Shown in pieces: positions 23,192 through 32,100 of a stretch of DNA of 64,000 nucleotides. The position numbers and the translations under genes are program-made. The DNA is taken from assembly GCF_004322755.1 (NCBI RefSeq), contig NZ_CP036401.1, forward strand, positions 6,882,001 through 6,946,000, given 5' to 3'. A model generated the notes under the pieces. That model did no database searches. It saw only the letters and a list, made by a program, of their open reading frames with translations, and was not told where the DNA came from. This DNA is from Pseudoduganella albidiflava (lineage in GTDB: Bacteria; Pseudomonadota; Gammaproteobacteria; Burkholderiales; Burkholderiaceae_D). Numbering within the stretch: the first letter of the stretch is position 1; every line of letters begins with the position of its first letter.

Positions 23192-24412
23192 TTACTTCCA
23201 CAACGAACACTTGGTCTCGGCCTTTTTCATGTAGGCCTGTTCGCCGGGGATGGTGGCCACCACCTTGTAGTAATCCCACGGGTACTTCGATTCCGCCGGT
23301 TTTTTCACTTCCATCAGGTACATGTCGTGCACCATGCGGCCGTCCGGGCGGATCACGCCATTCTTCGTGAACATGTCGTTGATCGGGGTTTTCTTCAGGT
23401 GCGCCATCACCTTGTCCGAATCGTCGGTGCCCAGTGCCTTCACGGCCTTCAGGTAGTTGGACGCGGCGGAATAGTCGGCCGCCTGCAGCATCGACGGTTC
23501 CTTCTTCATCTTCGCGAAGTAGCGCTTCGACCAGGCGCGCGTGTCGGCGTTCAGGTCCCAGTACCAGCCATCCGTCAGGTACATGCCCTGCGTGGTGTTC
23601 AGGCCCAGGGAATGGATATCGTTGATGAAGATCAGCAAGCCGGCCAGCTTCATCTTCTTCGAGATACCGAACTCGTTGGCGGCCTTGATCGAGTTGATCG
23701 CGTCGCCACCGGCGTTGGCCAGGCCCAGGATCTGCGCCTTCGATGCCTGCGCCTGCAGCAGGAACGACGAGAAGTCGGAGGCCGACAGCGGGTGCTTCAC
23801 CGAACCCAGTACGCGGCCCCCACCGGTCTTCACGACAGCCGCGGTGTCCGCCTCCAGCGACTGGCCGAAGGCATAATCGGCCGTCATGAAGTACCAGTCC
23901 TTGCCACCCTGCTTGACGATCGCGCCGCCCGTGCCACGGGCCAGCGCCACGGTGTCATACGCGTAATGCACCGTGTACGGCGTGCACTCCTCGTTGGTCA
24001 GGCGCGATGAACCGGCGCCGATCGAGATGAAAATCTTCTTCTTTTCGGCCGCCACCTTGGCCATCGCCAGGTTGGCGCCGGAATTGGTACCGCCGATCAG
24101 CATGTCGACGCCCTGCTGGTCGAACCATTCACGCGCCTTGGAGGCGGCGATGTCCGCCTTGTTCTGGTGGTCGGCGGAGATGAATTCGACTTTCTTGCCG
24201 GCGATGACGGTACCGGCATCGGCGATCGCCATCTTGATCGCCTCGGCGCCGCCGGCGCCATCGATGTCCGTGTACAGGCCGGACATGTCGGTGATGAAAC
24301 CGATCTTGATCGTGTCGCCCGAAACCTGAGCAGACGCGGTACCGGACAGGCCGATGGCGCAGACAGCGGTGGCTGCCATGGCGATTGCGTTACGCTGGAT
24401 AGTCGATTTCAT
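23192..24412 (-). CDS. Branched-chain amino acid ABC transporter substrate-binding protein
   Basis: A 406-residue periplasmic binding protein of the LivJ/LivK (HAAT) type. The start MKSTIQRNAIAMAATAVCAI has GGAG 7-8 nt upstream; an in-frame ATG five codons earlier is less likely. The signal peptide should be cleaved after ...GTASA. The mature start VSGDTIKIGFITDMSGLYTD and GQSLEADTAAVVKTGGG fit the family. The exact ligand (amino acid, amide or aromatic acid) cannot be told. It lies between livF and livH, in the same orientation. Confidence 0.92.
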   Translation of the reverse strand: MKSTIQRNAIAMAATAVCAIGLSGTASAQVSGDTIKIGFITDMSGLYTDIDGAGGAEAIKMAIADAGTVIAGKKVEFISADHQNKADIAASKAREWFDQQGVDMLIGGTNSGANLAMAKVAAEKKKIFISIGAGSSRLTNEECTPYTVHYAYDTVALARGTGGAIVKQGGKDWYFMTADYAFGQSLEADTAAVVKTGGGRVLGSVKHPLSASDFSSFLLQAQASKAQILGLANAGGDAINSIKAANEFGISKKMKLAGLLIFINDIHSLGLNTTQGMYLTDGWYWDLNADTRAWSKRYFAKMKKEPSMLQAADYSAASNYLKAVKALGTDDSDKVMAHLKKTPINDMFTKNGVIRPDGRMVHDMYLMEVKKPAESKYPWDYYKVVATIPGEQAYMKKAETKCSLWK

Positions 24413-24475
24413 TGTCGTCTCCTTCACTGGGTGTTATGGGGCCGCCACGGGCGCGGCGGCACACTGATGCCTGAT

Positions 24476-24511
24476 GATTTACGCTGTTATTTGCGCGATT
24501 ACTTGCGTGAT
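24476..24511. repeat. 12-bp tandem repeat, three units
   Basis: GATTTACGCTGT, TATTTGCGCGAT and TACTTGCGTGAT fill the short spacer between livF and the binding-protein gene. Confidence 0.6.
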
Positions 24512-24517
24512 GACTAG

Positions 24518-25273
24518 CTATACGCCCAGCAGCTCGGTGAGCACCGGCATCTTGGCGTTCAATTCGGATGCGGCAAAGGTCTCGACGATCTGGCCATGTT
24601 CCATCACGTAGAAGCGGTCCGCCAGGGGTGCGGCGAAGCGGAAATTCTGCTCCACCATGACGATCGTGTAACCCTTGGATTTCAGCGTGCGGATCATGCG
24701 GGCCAGGCCCTGGACGATGACGGGCGCCAGCCCTTCGGAAATTTCATCGAGCAGCAGCAGGCGCGCGCCGGTGCGCAGGATGCGGGCAACGGCCAGCATT
24801 TGCTGCTCGCCGCCGGACAGGCGGGTGCCCTGGCTGTTGCGGCGCTCCTTCAGGTTCGGGAACATGTCGTAGATCTCGTCGAGCGACATGCCTTTTTCGC
24901 CGGTTTTCAGGGTAGGCGGCAGCAGCAGGTTTTCCTCGGTCGACAGCGACGAGAAAATGCCCCGCTCTTCCGGGCAGTAGCCGACACCGAGGTGGGCGAT
25001 CCGGTGCGTGGGCATGCTGATCGCTTCCTGCCCGTTGATGCGGATCGATCCCTTGCGCGCGCCCGTCAGGCCCATGATCGCGCGCAGGGTCGTCGTGCGG
25101 CCGGCGCCATTGCGGCCCAAAAGCGTGACGACTTCGCCTTGCCGCACCGTGATGTTCACGTTGTGCAGGATGTGCGACTCGCCATACCAGGCTTGCAGGT
25201 CGGCGATTTCCAGCGCCGCCTGCGCCGGCTGGCTGGCCGGCATGTGGACGTTCGAGGTGGCCGGCGCGTTCAT
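24518..25273 (-). CDS. livF: Branched-chain amino acid ABC transporter ATP-binding protein LivF
   Basis: A 251-residue ATPase. Walker A reads GRNGAGRT (53-60), so the usual P-loop lysine is an arginine (R59). The rest is normal: signature LSGGEQQMLAVARIL, Walker B LLLLDEISEGLAP and the LivF C-terminus ASELNAKMPVLTELLGV. It energises the LivHM permease together with LivG. Its start overlaps the livG stop by one base. I have seen this Arg variant in related LivF proteins, so it probably remains functional, but that is recollection. Confidence 0.94.
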   Translation of the reverse strand: MNAPATSNVHMPASQPAQAALEIADLQAWYGESHILHNVNITVRQGEVVTLLGRNGAGRTTTLRAIMGLTGARKGSIRINGQEAISMPTHRIAHLGVGYCPEERGIFSSLSTEENLLLPPTLKTGEKGMSLDEIYDMFPNLKERRNSQGTRLSGGEQQMLAVARILRTGARLLLLDEISEGLAPVIVQGLARMIRTLKSKGYTIVMVEQNFRFAAPLADRFYVMEHGQIVETFAASELNAKMPVLTELLGV

Positions 25274-26043
25274 CAGTGCGCTCCCACCAGTTCGCTTGCT
25301 TCCGTGCCCATGTAAGCCTCCATCACCTGGGGATTTTTCGACACCTCGGCGTAGCTGCCTTCGGCCAGCATCGCGCCGCGCTGCAGCACGGAGATCCGGT
25401 CGCAGATGCCCGATACCACGCTCATATTGTGTTCCACCATCAAGATGGTGCGGCCGTTCGAGACTTTCTTGATCAGCTCCGTGACCCGGTGCACATCCTC
25501 GTGGCCCATGCCTTGGGTCGGTTCGTCGAGCAGCATGAGTTCCGGTTCCATCGCCAGCGTGGTGGCGATCTCCAGCGCGCGCTTGCGGCCGTAGGGCATG
25601 TCCGCCGTGATCGTGTCCGCGAACTGGGTGAGATCGACTTCGGCCAGCAGCGCCATGGCCCGGGCGTTCAGCTGATCCAGCGTGCGTTCGCTGCGCCAGA
25701 AATGAAACGTGGTGCCCAGCTGGCGCTGCAGGCCGATGCGCACGTTCTGCAACACCGTCAGGTGCGGGAAAACAGCGGAGATCTGGAACGAACGGATCAC
25801 GCCCATGCGGGCGATTTCCGCCGGCTTGGCGGAAGTGATGTCCTTGCCGTTGAAAAGGATCTGGCCCGAGGTCGGCACCAGGAATTTCGTCAGCAGGTTG
25901 AAGCAGGTTGTCTTGCCGGCGCCGTTCGGGCCGATCAAGGCATGAATATGACCACGTTGAACCCGCAGGTTTACGTCATTAACAGCAGTGAAACCCTTGA
26001 ACTCCTTGGTCAAATTCCTTGTTTCCAAGATGAAGTTTGACAT
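25273..26043 (-). CDS. livG: Branched-chain amino acid ABC transporter ATP-binding protein LivG
   Basis: A 256-residue ATPase with an intact Walker A (GPNGAGKTTCFN, from 38), LivG landmarks (ARMGVIRSFQISAVFPHLTV) and Walker B LMLLDEPTQGMGHED. The canonical signature motif LSGGQ region reads MPYGRKRALEIATTLA, typical of LivG. It is the first gene of the liv cluster on the minus strand and overlaps livF by one base. The promoter should lie in the AT-rich 26044-26325 gap. Confidence 0.95.
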   Translation of the reverse strand: MSNFILETRNLTKEFKGFTAVNDVNLRVQRGHIHALIGPNGAGKTTCFNLLTKFLVPTSGQILFNGKDITSAKPAEIARMGVIRSFQISAVFPHLTVLQNVRIGLQRQLGTTFHFWRSERTLDQLNARAMALLAEVDLTQFADTITADMPYGRKRALEIATTLAMEPELMLLDEPTQGMGHEDVHRVTELIKKVSNGRTILMVEHNMSVVSGICDRISVLQRGAMLAEGSYAEVSKNPQVMEAYMGTEASELVGAH

Positions 26044-26325
26044 CGCGTCTCCCTGAGGATTCTTTACATACTGCTAAAATTTTTTGTCGATCATACCCAG
26101 AACAAATATGCCTAACAATACCGTATAACTACCATAAACTTTTGTCAAACTACTACTGAACCAAATGAGATTTGTGCTTTGCGCAACAAGCCTAAAATCG
26201 GCGAATTGCATTCTGCATGGAGACTTTGTTTTTCAACTGCCGCTATCATTGAGCAACTTACTACAACATTTTGCATTTTTTGATGCGCTGCAGCACAACA
26301 AAAAAGTCCGATCTGAACATATCAA
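26044..26325. other. AT-rich intergenic region upstream of livG
   Basis: 282 bp, notably AT-rich for this genome, between the nitronate monooxygenase stop and the livG start. It probably carries the liv promoter and the end of the monooxygenase transcript. I could not fix a promoter or terminator. Confidence 0.4.
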
Positions 26326-27375
26326 TTAATTAATGGAACGGTGCCCTGCCATTTCAGCCACCAGGGTCTCTACCAGCTTGGCTGCGCACATGCGGCGGGC
26401 TCGCGCGACGCCCGTGCCGCACCATAAGGACATCAGTTCGGTATCGCCCCGCTTGGCCGCCTCGAAGCGGATCGGCCCGGTCAAGGCATTTTGTACGGGA
26501 TACGGCGGTAACTGGTCTTCCACCGCTTCCATCTGTTCCATGAAACGGTTCACCAGACCGCGTGCATAGCGGCCGGAAAACGCCCGCGTCAGGCGGGTCG
26601 GCGCGTTGCCGGCAATCTGCAGCCGGTGCTTATAGGCGGGATGGATGCCTGCTTCATCGGTAACCAGGAACGCCGTCCCCATTTGCACTGCGGCGGCACC
26701 GAGGTTCAGCCGATCGCGCACGTCCGCCCCGGTCATGATATTGCCCGCTGAAATCACGGGAATCGTGACCTCGGCCACCACCGCCTTCAACAGCGCAAGC
26801 GCATCGAGCGTGGCGTCGCGCTGGTCGCCGATGAACGTGCCGCGGTGGCCGCCGGCTTCGGTGCCCGACGCGATCACCGCGTCGGCGCCCACGTTCTGCC
26901 AGGCCAGCGCTTCATCCACGCGCGTCGCGGTGCCGATCACATAGATGCCCGCGGCATGCAACTGCTGTACTTGTGCTGCGGAAAGTATGCCGAACGTAAA
27001 ACTGGCCACGGCCGGCTTCAATTCCAGCAGCACGGCGAACTGGGCGGCAAAGTCTTCGCACCATTTGAACGGCAGCGCCAGCTCGGACCAGCCCAGCGAC
27101 GACCACACGGGTTTCAGCAATTTCACCGCCCGCGCCACCTCCTCGGCACTGGGATGCGGCGGATCCTGGACGAAAAAGTTCAGCATGAAAGGCTTGTCGG
27201 TCAGCTGGCGGGTGTCCGCTACCTGGCGGCGGATCGCATCCGGCGCCAGCAAGGAACACGCCATCGAACCGAGGCCGCCGGCATTCGACACGGCGGCGAT
27301 CAGCGCGGGTGTCGTGCATCCGCCCGCCATCGGGCCCTGGATGATTGGATGGGGGAACAGCGATTGCAGCGTCAT
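26326..27375 (-). CDS. Nitronate monooxygenase (2-nitropropane dioxygenase family)
   Basis: An FMN-dependent TIM-barrel protein of about 349 residues. It begins MTLQSLFPHPIIQGPMAGGC, and the family signatures are SNAGGLGSMACSLL and the FMN-phosphate loop SGTEAGGHRGTF with VISAGNIMTG. It would oxidise nitronates such as propionate-3-nitronate to keto acids; NMO paralogues include reductases, so activity is inferred. The second of two adjacent ATGs (27375) lies 5 nt from GGAG and is preferred. A DnaA-box-like word lies 30 bp upstream. Confidence 0.88.
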   Translation of the reverse strand: MTLQSLFPHPIIQGPMAGGCTTPALIAAVSNAGGLGSMACSLLAPDAIRRQVADTRQLTDKPFMLNFFVQDPPHPSAEEVARAVKLLKPVWSSLGWSELALPFKWCEDFAAQFAVLLELKPAVASFTFGILSAAQVQQLHAAGIYVIGTATRVDEALAWQNVGADAVIASGTEAGGHRGTFIGDQRDATLDALALLKAVVAEVTIPVISAGNIMTGADVRDRLNLGAAAVQMGTAFLVTDEAGIHPAYKHRLQIAGNAPTRLTRAFSGRYARGLVNRFMEQMEAVEDQLPPYPVQNALTGPIRFEAAKRGDTELMSLWCGTGVARARRMCAAKLVETLVAEMAGHRSIN

Positions 27376-27402
27376 CATGGCTCCATCGTTGGTGGATGAG
27401 AG

Positions 27403-27640
27403 CCTGTGGATAAGCTTATGGATATCCACAGGCACCGTTTGTGCGTAAACCGCGCATCAGCGTGACCGCCTATTTTTGTCCAAAAACCGTTCCTCGGCCA
27501 TACAAGGTTTACGCGTGCGGTTGTGCAGCCCGTAAACCGTTGATTTCACTGTGCCCGGATGACTTATCCACAGAAAGTGCAAACTGTTAACAACCACTAC
27601 TAGCTTGTATACATACTTATTCTTGTAAACCGACGCCGCT
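27403..27640. repeat. DnaA-box/GTAAACC module, copy A
   Basis: Holds TGTGGATAA (27405-27413), ATATCCACA (27422-27430), GTGCGTAAACC (27441-27451), CGTAAACC near 27531, the perfect DnaA box TTATCCACA (27564-27572), CTACTA (27597-27602) and TTCTTGTAAACC (27620-27631). The same elements in the same order recur 507-512 bp later as copy B. Confidence 0.8.
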
Positions 27641-27913
27641 TCGCGCCGCCGGCGGGACCCCGGCGTGCTGAACGAAATAATTCCGTCCAGCGACATCGCC
27701 CCAAAAAAACGTTTTGCAAAAAAAAGCTCGCCAATACGAAGCCAGGACGGCCCCGTACATTGCAGACATGGTTCGACAGGATTCGATCCATGGTCTGGCA
27801 GACCATTCAGTCATGGCGAAGACGAGCCGAGACATGTCACTGCTGACTGTTTTTTCTGAATTGCACGGCTTGCCGCCAGGCTGGAGGCCATAAAAAGGCC
27901 AAATTTGCAGGTG
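27641..27913. other. Non-coding spacer between the two DnaA-box modules
   Basis: About 270 bp without a credible gene. It contains an A-rich stretch (27701-27725) and no DnaA-box match. A 107-codon minus-strand ORF crosses it but resembles nothing. Confidence 0.45.
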
Positions 27914-28152
27914 TCTGTGGATAAGGTGCTGCATATCCACAGGAGCGGATGTGCGTAAACCAAGCGGGAGGGGTCTACGGGATTTTTTGTTCAGAACTCA
28001 TCCGGCTCGGATACAATCCTTGTCCTAGTGGTTACTGGACACGTAAATAACTGATTTTGTGGATGTTAACAGCGTTATCCACAGTTAAGTCGATGTTTAC
28101 TATCTACTACCAGCTTAAATATTTATTCTTATTCTTGTAAACCAACGGCGCG
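27914..28152. repeat. DnaA-box/GTAAACC module, copy B
   Basis: Holds TGTGGATAA (27916-27924), ATATCCACA (27933-27941), GTGCGTAAACC (27951-27961), CGTAAATAA near 28042, TTATCCACA (28075-28083), CTACTA (28104-28109) and TTCTTGTAAACC (28132-28143). The three DnaA-like boxes are each exactly 511 bp from their partners in copy A, while the sequence between them has diverged. Confidence 0.8.
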
Positions 28153-28223
28153 AAAGCAGCAGAAGCAGCAGCAAAAGAAGCAGGCAAAGCAACAGAAAAG
28201 CGCTGTCCAGTATCCTGGAATCC

Positions 28224-28979
28224 ATGCATATCTTTCAAAGCCACGACAAAAATTCGAGCAAAAACAAGCGCTTGGGAATCATTTCCGCCCTGGCGGAAGA
28301 ACAGGAAGGCCTGATCCAGGCGATGCAGCACCCTGAACGGCACGTGCACGGCATGCGCGAATACACGGTGGGCAGCTTGTGGAACGTGGAAGCGGTGGCC
28401 GTGCTGTCGCGCATCGGCAAGGTGGCTGCGGCGATGACGGCTGCCCTGCTTGTGGAAAGGTTCGGAGTTACCCACATCCTCTTTACCGGCGTGGCCGGCA
28501 GCGCCGATGCCAATGTGCGGGTCGGCGATGTGGTCATTGCCGAATCGCTGGTACAGCACGACATGGATGCCGCGCCCCTGTTTCCCCGCTTCGAGGTTCC
28601 GCTGACCGGCCTGGCGCACCTGCCCAGCGACCTGGCCATGAGTTCACGGCTGGCTGGCGCGGCCAGTACCTTCCTGGAAGGCGAGAACGGCGCCACGCTG
28701 CATCGCGGGCTGATCGGTAGTGGCGACCAGTTCATCAACGACGGCATGCGCCTGGCGGCCCTGAAAAGCGCCTTGCCGGGGCTGTTGGCGGTGGAGATGG
28801 AAGGTGCCGCGGTGGCTCAGGTGTGTTTCGAGCTGGGCATTCCGTTCGCCGTGATCCGCACCATCTCGGACAATGCCAACGAAACCGCCGCGACCGATTT
28901 CATGGCATTCGTGAAGACCGTGGCTTCCCGCTACGCGTTCGGCATCATCGAAAATTATTGCCGGAACCATGGGGCATGA
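28224..28979 (+). CDS. mtnN: 5'-methylthioadenosine/S-adenosylhomocysteine nucleosidase
   Basis: A 251-residue MTAN/Pfs-type enzyme that removes adenine from methylthioadenosine and S-adenosylhomocysteine in SAM recycling. The family landmarks are GIISALAEEQ (catalytic Glu region), GVAGSADANVRVGDVVIAE, GDQFI, EMEGAAVAQVC and the catalytic Asp in RTISDNAN. The first ~15 residues (MHIFQSHDKNSSKNK) are extra, but no later Met fits. It stands alone just right of the duplicated DnaA-box modules and is convergent with putA. Confidence 0.9.
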   Translation: MHIFQSHDKNSSKNKRLGIISALAEEQEGLIQAMQHPERHVHGMREYTVGSLWNVEAVAVLSRIGKVAAAMTAALLVERFGVTHILFTGVAGSADANVRVGDVVIAESLVQHDMDAAPLFPRFEVPLTGLAHLPSDLAMSSRLAGAASTFLEGENGATLHRGLIGSGDQFINDGMRLAALKSALPGLLAVEMEGAAVAQVCFELGIPFAVIRTISDNANETAATDFMAFVKTVASRYAFGIIENYCRNHGA

Positions 28980-29140
28980 CGAACGCCGGGCCTCCTGATG
29001 CCCTGGAACGCTCCAGATGAGGCTGTAGCCGGTTCAGGGCGATGCGGCGCCACGGACACGAATCGCGTCATAAAACGCCGGCAAGGGCCCTCGGAAGCCT
29101 TCCTGGGGGCATCCTGCCTGCTTCTGCACCGGCAAGACGA

Positions 29141-29168
29141 AAAAAATGGCGCCGCAGCGCCATTTTTT
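29141..29168. terminator. Bidirectional terminator between mtnN and putA
   Basis: AAAAAATGGCGC-CGCA-GCGCCATTTTTT, a strong 12-bp stem with A- and T-runs on both sides. Confidence 0.88.
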
Positions 29169-29189
29169 GTTTTCAATGCATCGAACCCG

Positions 29190-32100
29190 TCAGGCGCCCA
29201 ATGTCATCAGGCTGGCGTTGCCGCCCGCCGCCGTCGTGTTGACGCATAACGCCCGTTCGGCAATCAGCCGCCACAGCGGGATCACGCCTTCCGGCGTCGT
29301 GTCGATGACGCCGACCACCGCGCCATCGCGCTCGGCCAGCGGCACCCTCACCTGCGCCGCCAGCGACGATTCCACCAGGGCGATCTGGAAGCTGTCCTTC
29401 AGCGCCTCCAGGCTGCCGACGACCTGTACGCGGTCTTCCACGGCGGGCGGCAAGTCCGCGGGCACGAGTGAAGTCGCATGCGCCACGATCACGGCACGGT
29501 TGCCGGTCGCGAGCGTGGCCGCCAGCTGGTTCAGCAACGCGTCCTGGGTGTCGGCAAAGCAGGCGATCGTGCCGCGCGCCTCGTAGCGCAGCGTATTGCG
29601 CTCGCCGGTCGGGCCCGGCAGCACGATCTCGGTGCCGAGCGGTGTCGACCGCACGTATTGCTCGGCCAGCGTGGCCAGCGCCTCCTTGCCCTTGGCGCGC
29701 AGCCACACGGCCAGCGCATCCACGCTGGGCGTCGATTGCCGCGCATGTGTCTCGAGCGGCGCCGCGCCCCGCTGCAGCCGTTTCAGGTACAGCGGCCCGC
29801 CCGCCTTCGGGCCGGTACCGGATTTGCCTTCGCCACCGAACGGCTGCACGCCGACGACCGCGCCGACGATGTTGCGGTTCACATAGATATTGCCCACGTG
29901 CGCACGCTGCGCGATGTAGTCGATCGTCTCGTCGATGCGCGAGTGAACGCCCAGCGTCAGGCCGAAACCGCTGGCGTTGATCTGGTCGATCACCTTGGGC
30001 AGGTCGGCGCGCCCGTAGCGGATCACGTGCATTACCGGTCCGAACACTTCCTTGGTCAGCTCCGCCAGCGAACGGATTTCCAGCACGGTCGGCGGCACGA
30101 ACGTGCCCTGGGCGGCATCGGGCAAGCCCAGCGAGAAATGCGCGACACAGGTGCGCTTGGTGCGTTCGATGTGCGCCAGCAGGTTTTGCTGGGCCTCGGC
30201 ATCGATGACGGGCCCGATATCGGTCACCAGCCGGTCCGGGCTGCCGATCCTCAGTTCGCTCATGGCGCCCTTCAGCATGCGGATCGTCTTGTCGGCGATA
30301 TCGTCTTGCAGGAACAGCACGCGCAGCGCGGAACAGCGCTGGCCGGCACTGTCGAACGCCGACGAGATCGCATCCTGCACCACCTGCTCGGGCAAGGACG
30401 AGGAATCGACGATCATCGCGTTCTGGCCGCCCGTTTCGGCGATCAGCGGGATATCGCAGTGCTCCGCCACCGCCCGCTGCGCCAGTACGCGATTGATCAG
30501 CTGCGCCACTTCCGTCGAGCCCGTGAAGATCACGCCCTTGACGCGAGAATCGCTGCACAGGGCGGCGCCGACTACGTCGCCGCGGCCAGGCAGGTATTGC
30601 AGCGCCACGCGGGGGATGCCCGCTTCATGCAGCAGTTCCACGGCGCGGTGCGCGATCAGGGGCGTCTGCTCGGCCGGTTTGGCCAGCACCACGTTGCCGG
30701 CCGCCAGCGCCGCCGCCACCTGCCCCGTGAAAATCGCCAGCGGGAAGTTCCACGGGCTGATGCAGGTCACCGGCCCCAGCGCCAGCACGTTTTTCTCGTG
30801 GCGGATCTGCTGCGCGTAGTAGCGCAGGAAATCGACCGCTTCGCGCACCTCGGCAATGGCGTTCGGCAGCGACTTGCCGGCTTCGCGGATGGCCAGCGCC
30901 ATCAGTTCGAGCTTGTTGGCTTCGAACAGGTCCGCCGCGCGCATCAGCGCATCGGCGCGCGCCGACGGTTCCACCGTCTGCCAGTCCATCGCCGCATGGC
31001 TGGCGCTGGCCAGCGCGCGGGCCACGTCGGCGGCGGTGGCTTCGGTCACCTGGCCCACCAGATCGCCGTGATGTGCCGGGTTGCATACCGGCTGGACCGG
31101 CTGGACCGGCTGCTCCGCCGGCGCAGGACCCGCCAGCAGCGGTGCCGCCGTCCAGGTGCGCGCCGGAGCCAGCGCCGCGGCGACCTCGCGCAGCACATCC
31201 TCGTTCGACAGGTCGATGCCTTCGGAATTGCCGCGCTCGGTGCCGAACATGTCGCGCGGCAGTGCGATGGCCGGGTGCGGCGCACCGCCCTGCCGGCGCG
31301 CCAGGTCCAGCGGATCCTGGATCAGCGTGTCGACGGGAATGGCTTCATCGACGATCTGGCTGACGAACGAGGAATTGGCGCCGTTTTCCAGCAGCCGGCG
31401 CACCAGGTAGGCCAGCAGCGTTTCATGGGTGCCCACCGGTGCGTAGATGCGGCAGGCCTTGTCCAGCTTGTCCTTGCCCACCACCTGGTCGTACAGTGTT
31501 TCGCCCATGCCGTGCAGGCACTGGAATTCATAGTCGTCGATGCCGTCGCGTTTGGCCCACGTGTAGATGGTCGACAGCGTCTGTGCATTGTGCGTGGCGA
31601 ACTGCGGATACAGGACGTCGGTGCTGGCCAGCAGGCGCTGCGCACACGCCAGGTACGAGACGTCCGTGTACACCTTGCGCGTGTAGACCGGATAACCCGG
31701 CATGCCGTCGACCTGGGCGCGCTTGATCTCGGCATCCCAGTACGCTCCCTTGACCAGCCGGACCATGAACTTGCGGCCGCTGCGGCGTGCCAGGTCGGCC
31801 AGGTAATCGATGACGAACGGGCAACGTTTCTGGTAAGCCTGCACCACGAAGCCGATGCCCTCGAAGCCGGCCAGGTCCGGGTCCTGCGCCAGCGCTTCCA
31901 TCAGGTCCAGCGACAGTTCCAGGCGGTCGGCCTCTTCCGCGTCGATGTTCAGGCCGATGTCGTAGCCTTTCGCCAGCAGGATCAGGGCACGCAGGCGCGG
32001 CAGCAGTTCCGCCATCACGCGCTCGCGCTGGGCGCGGCTGTAGCGCGGATGCAGGGCCGACAGCTTGACGGAGATACCGGGACCATTGCGGATGCCGCGG

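Noticed and set aside
27617..27940. 107-codon minus-strand frame between the DnaA-box modules
   Set aside because: No ribosome site, no recognisable protein, and it spans repeat DNA.
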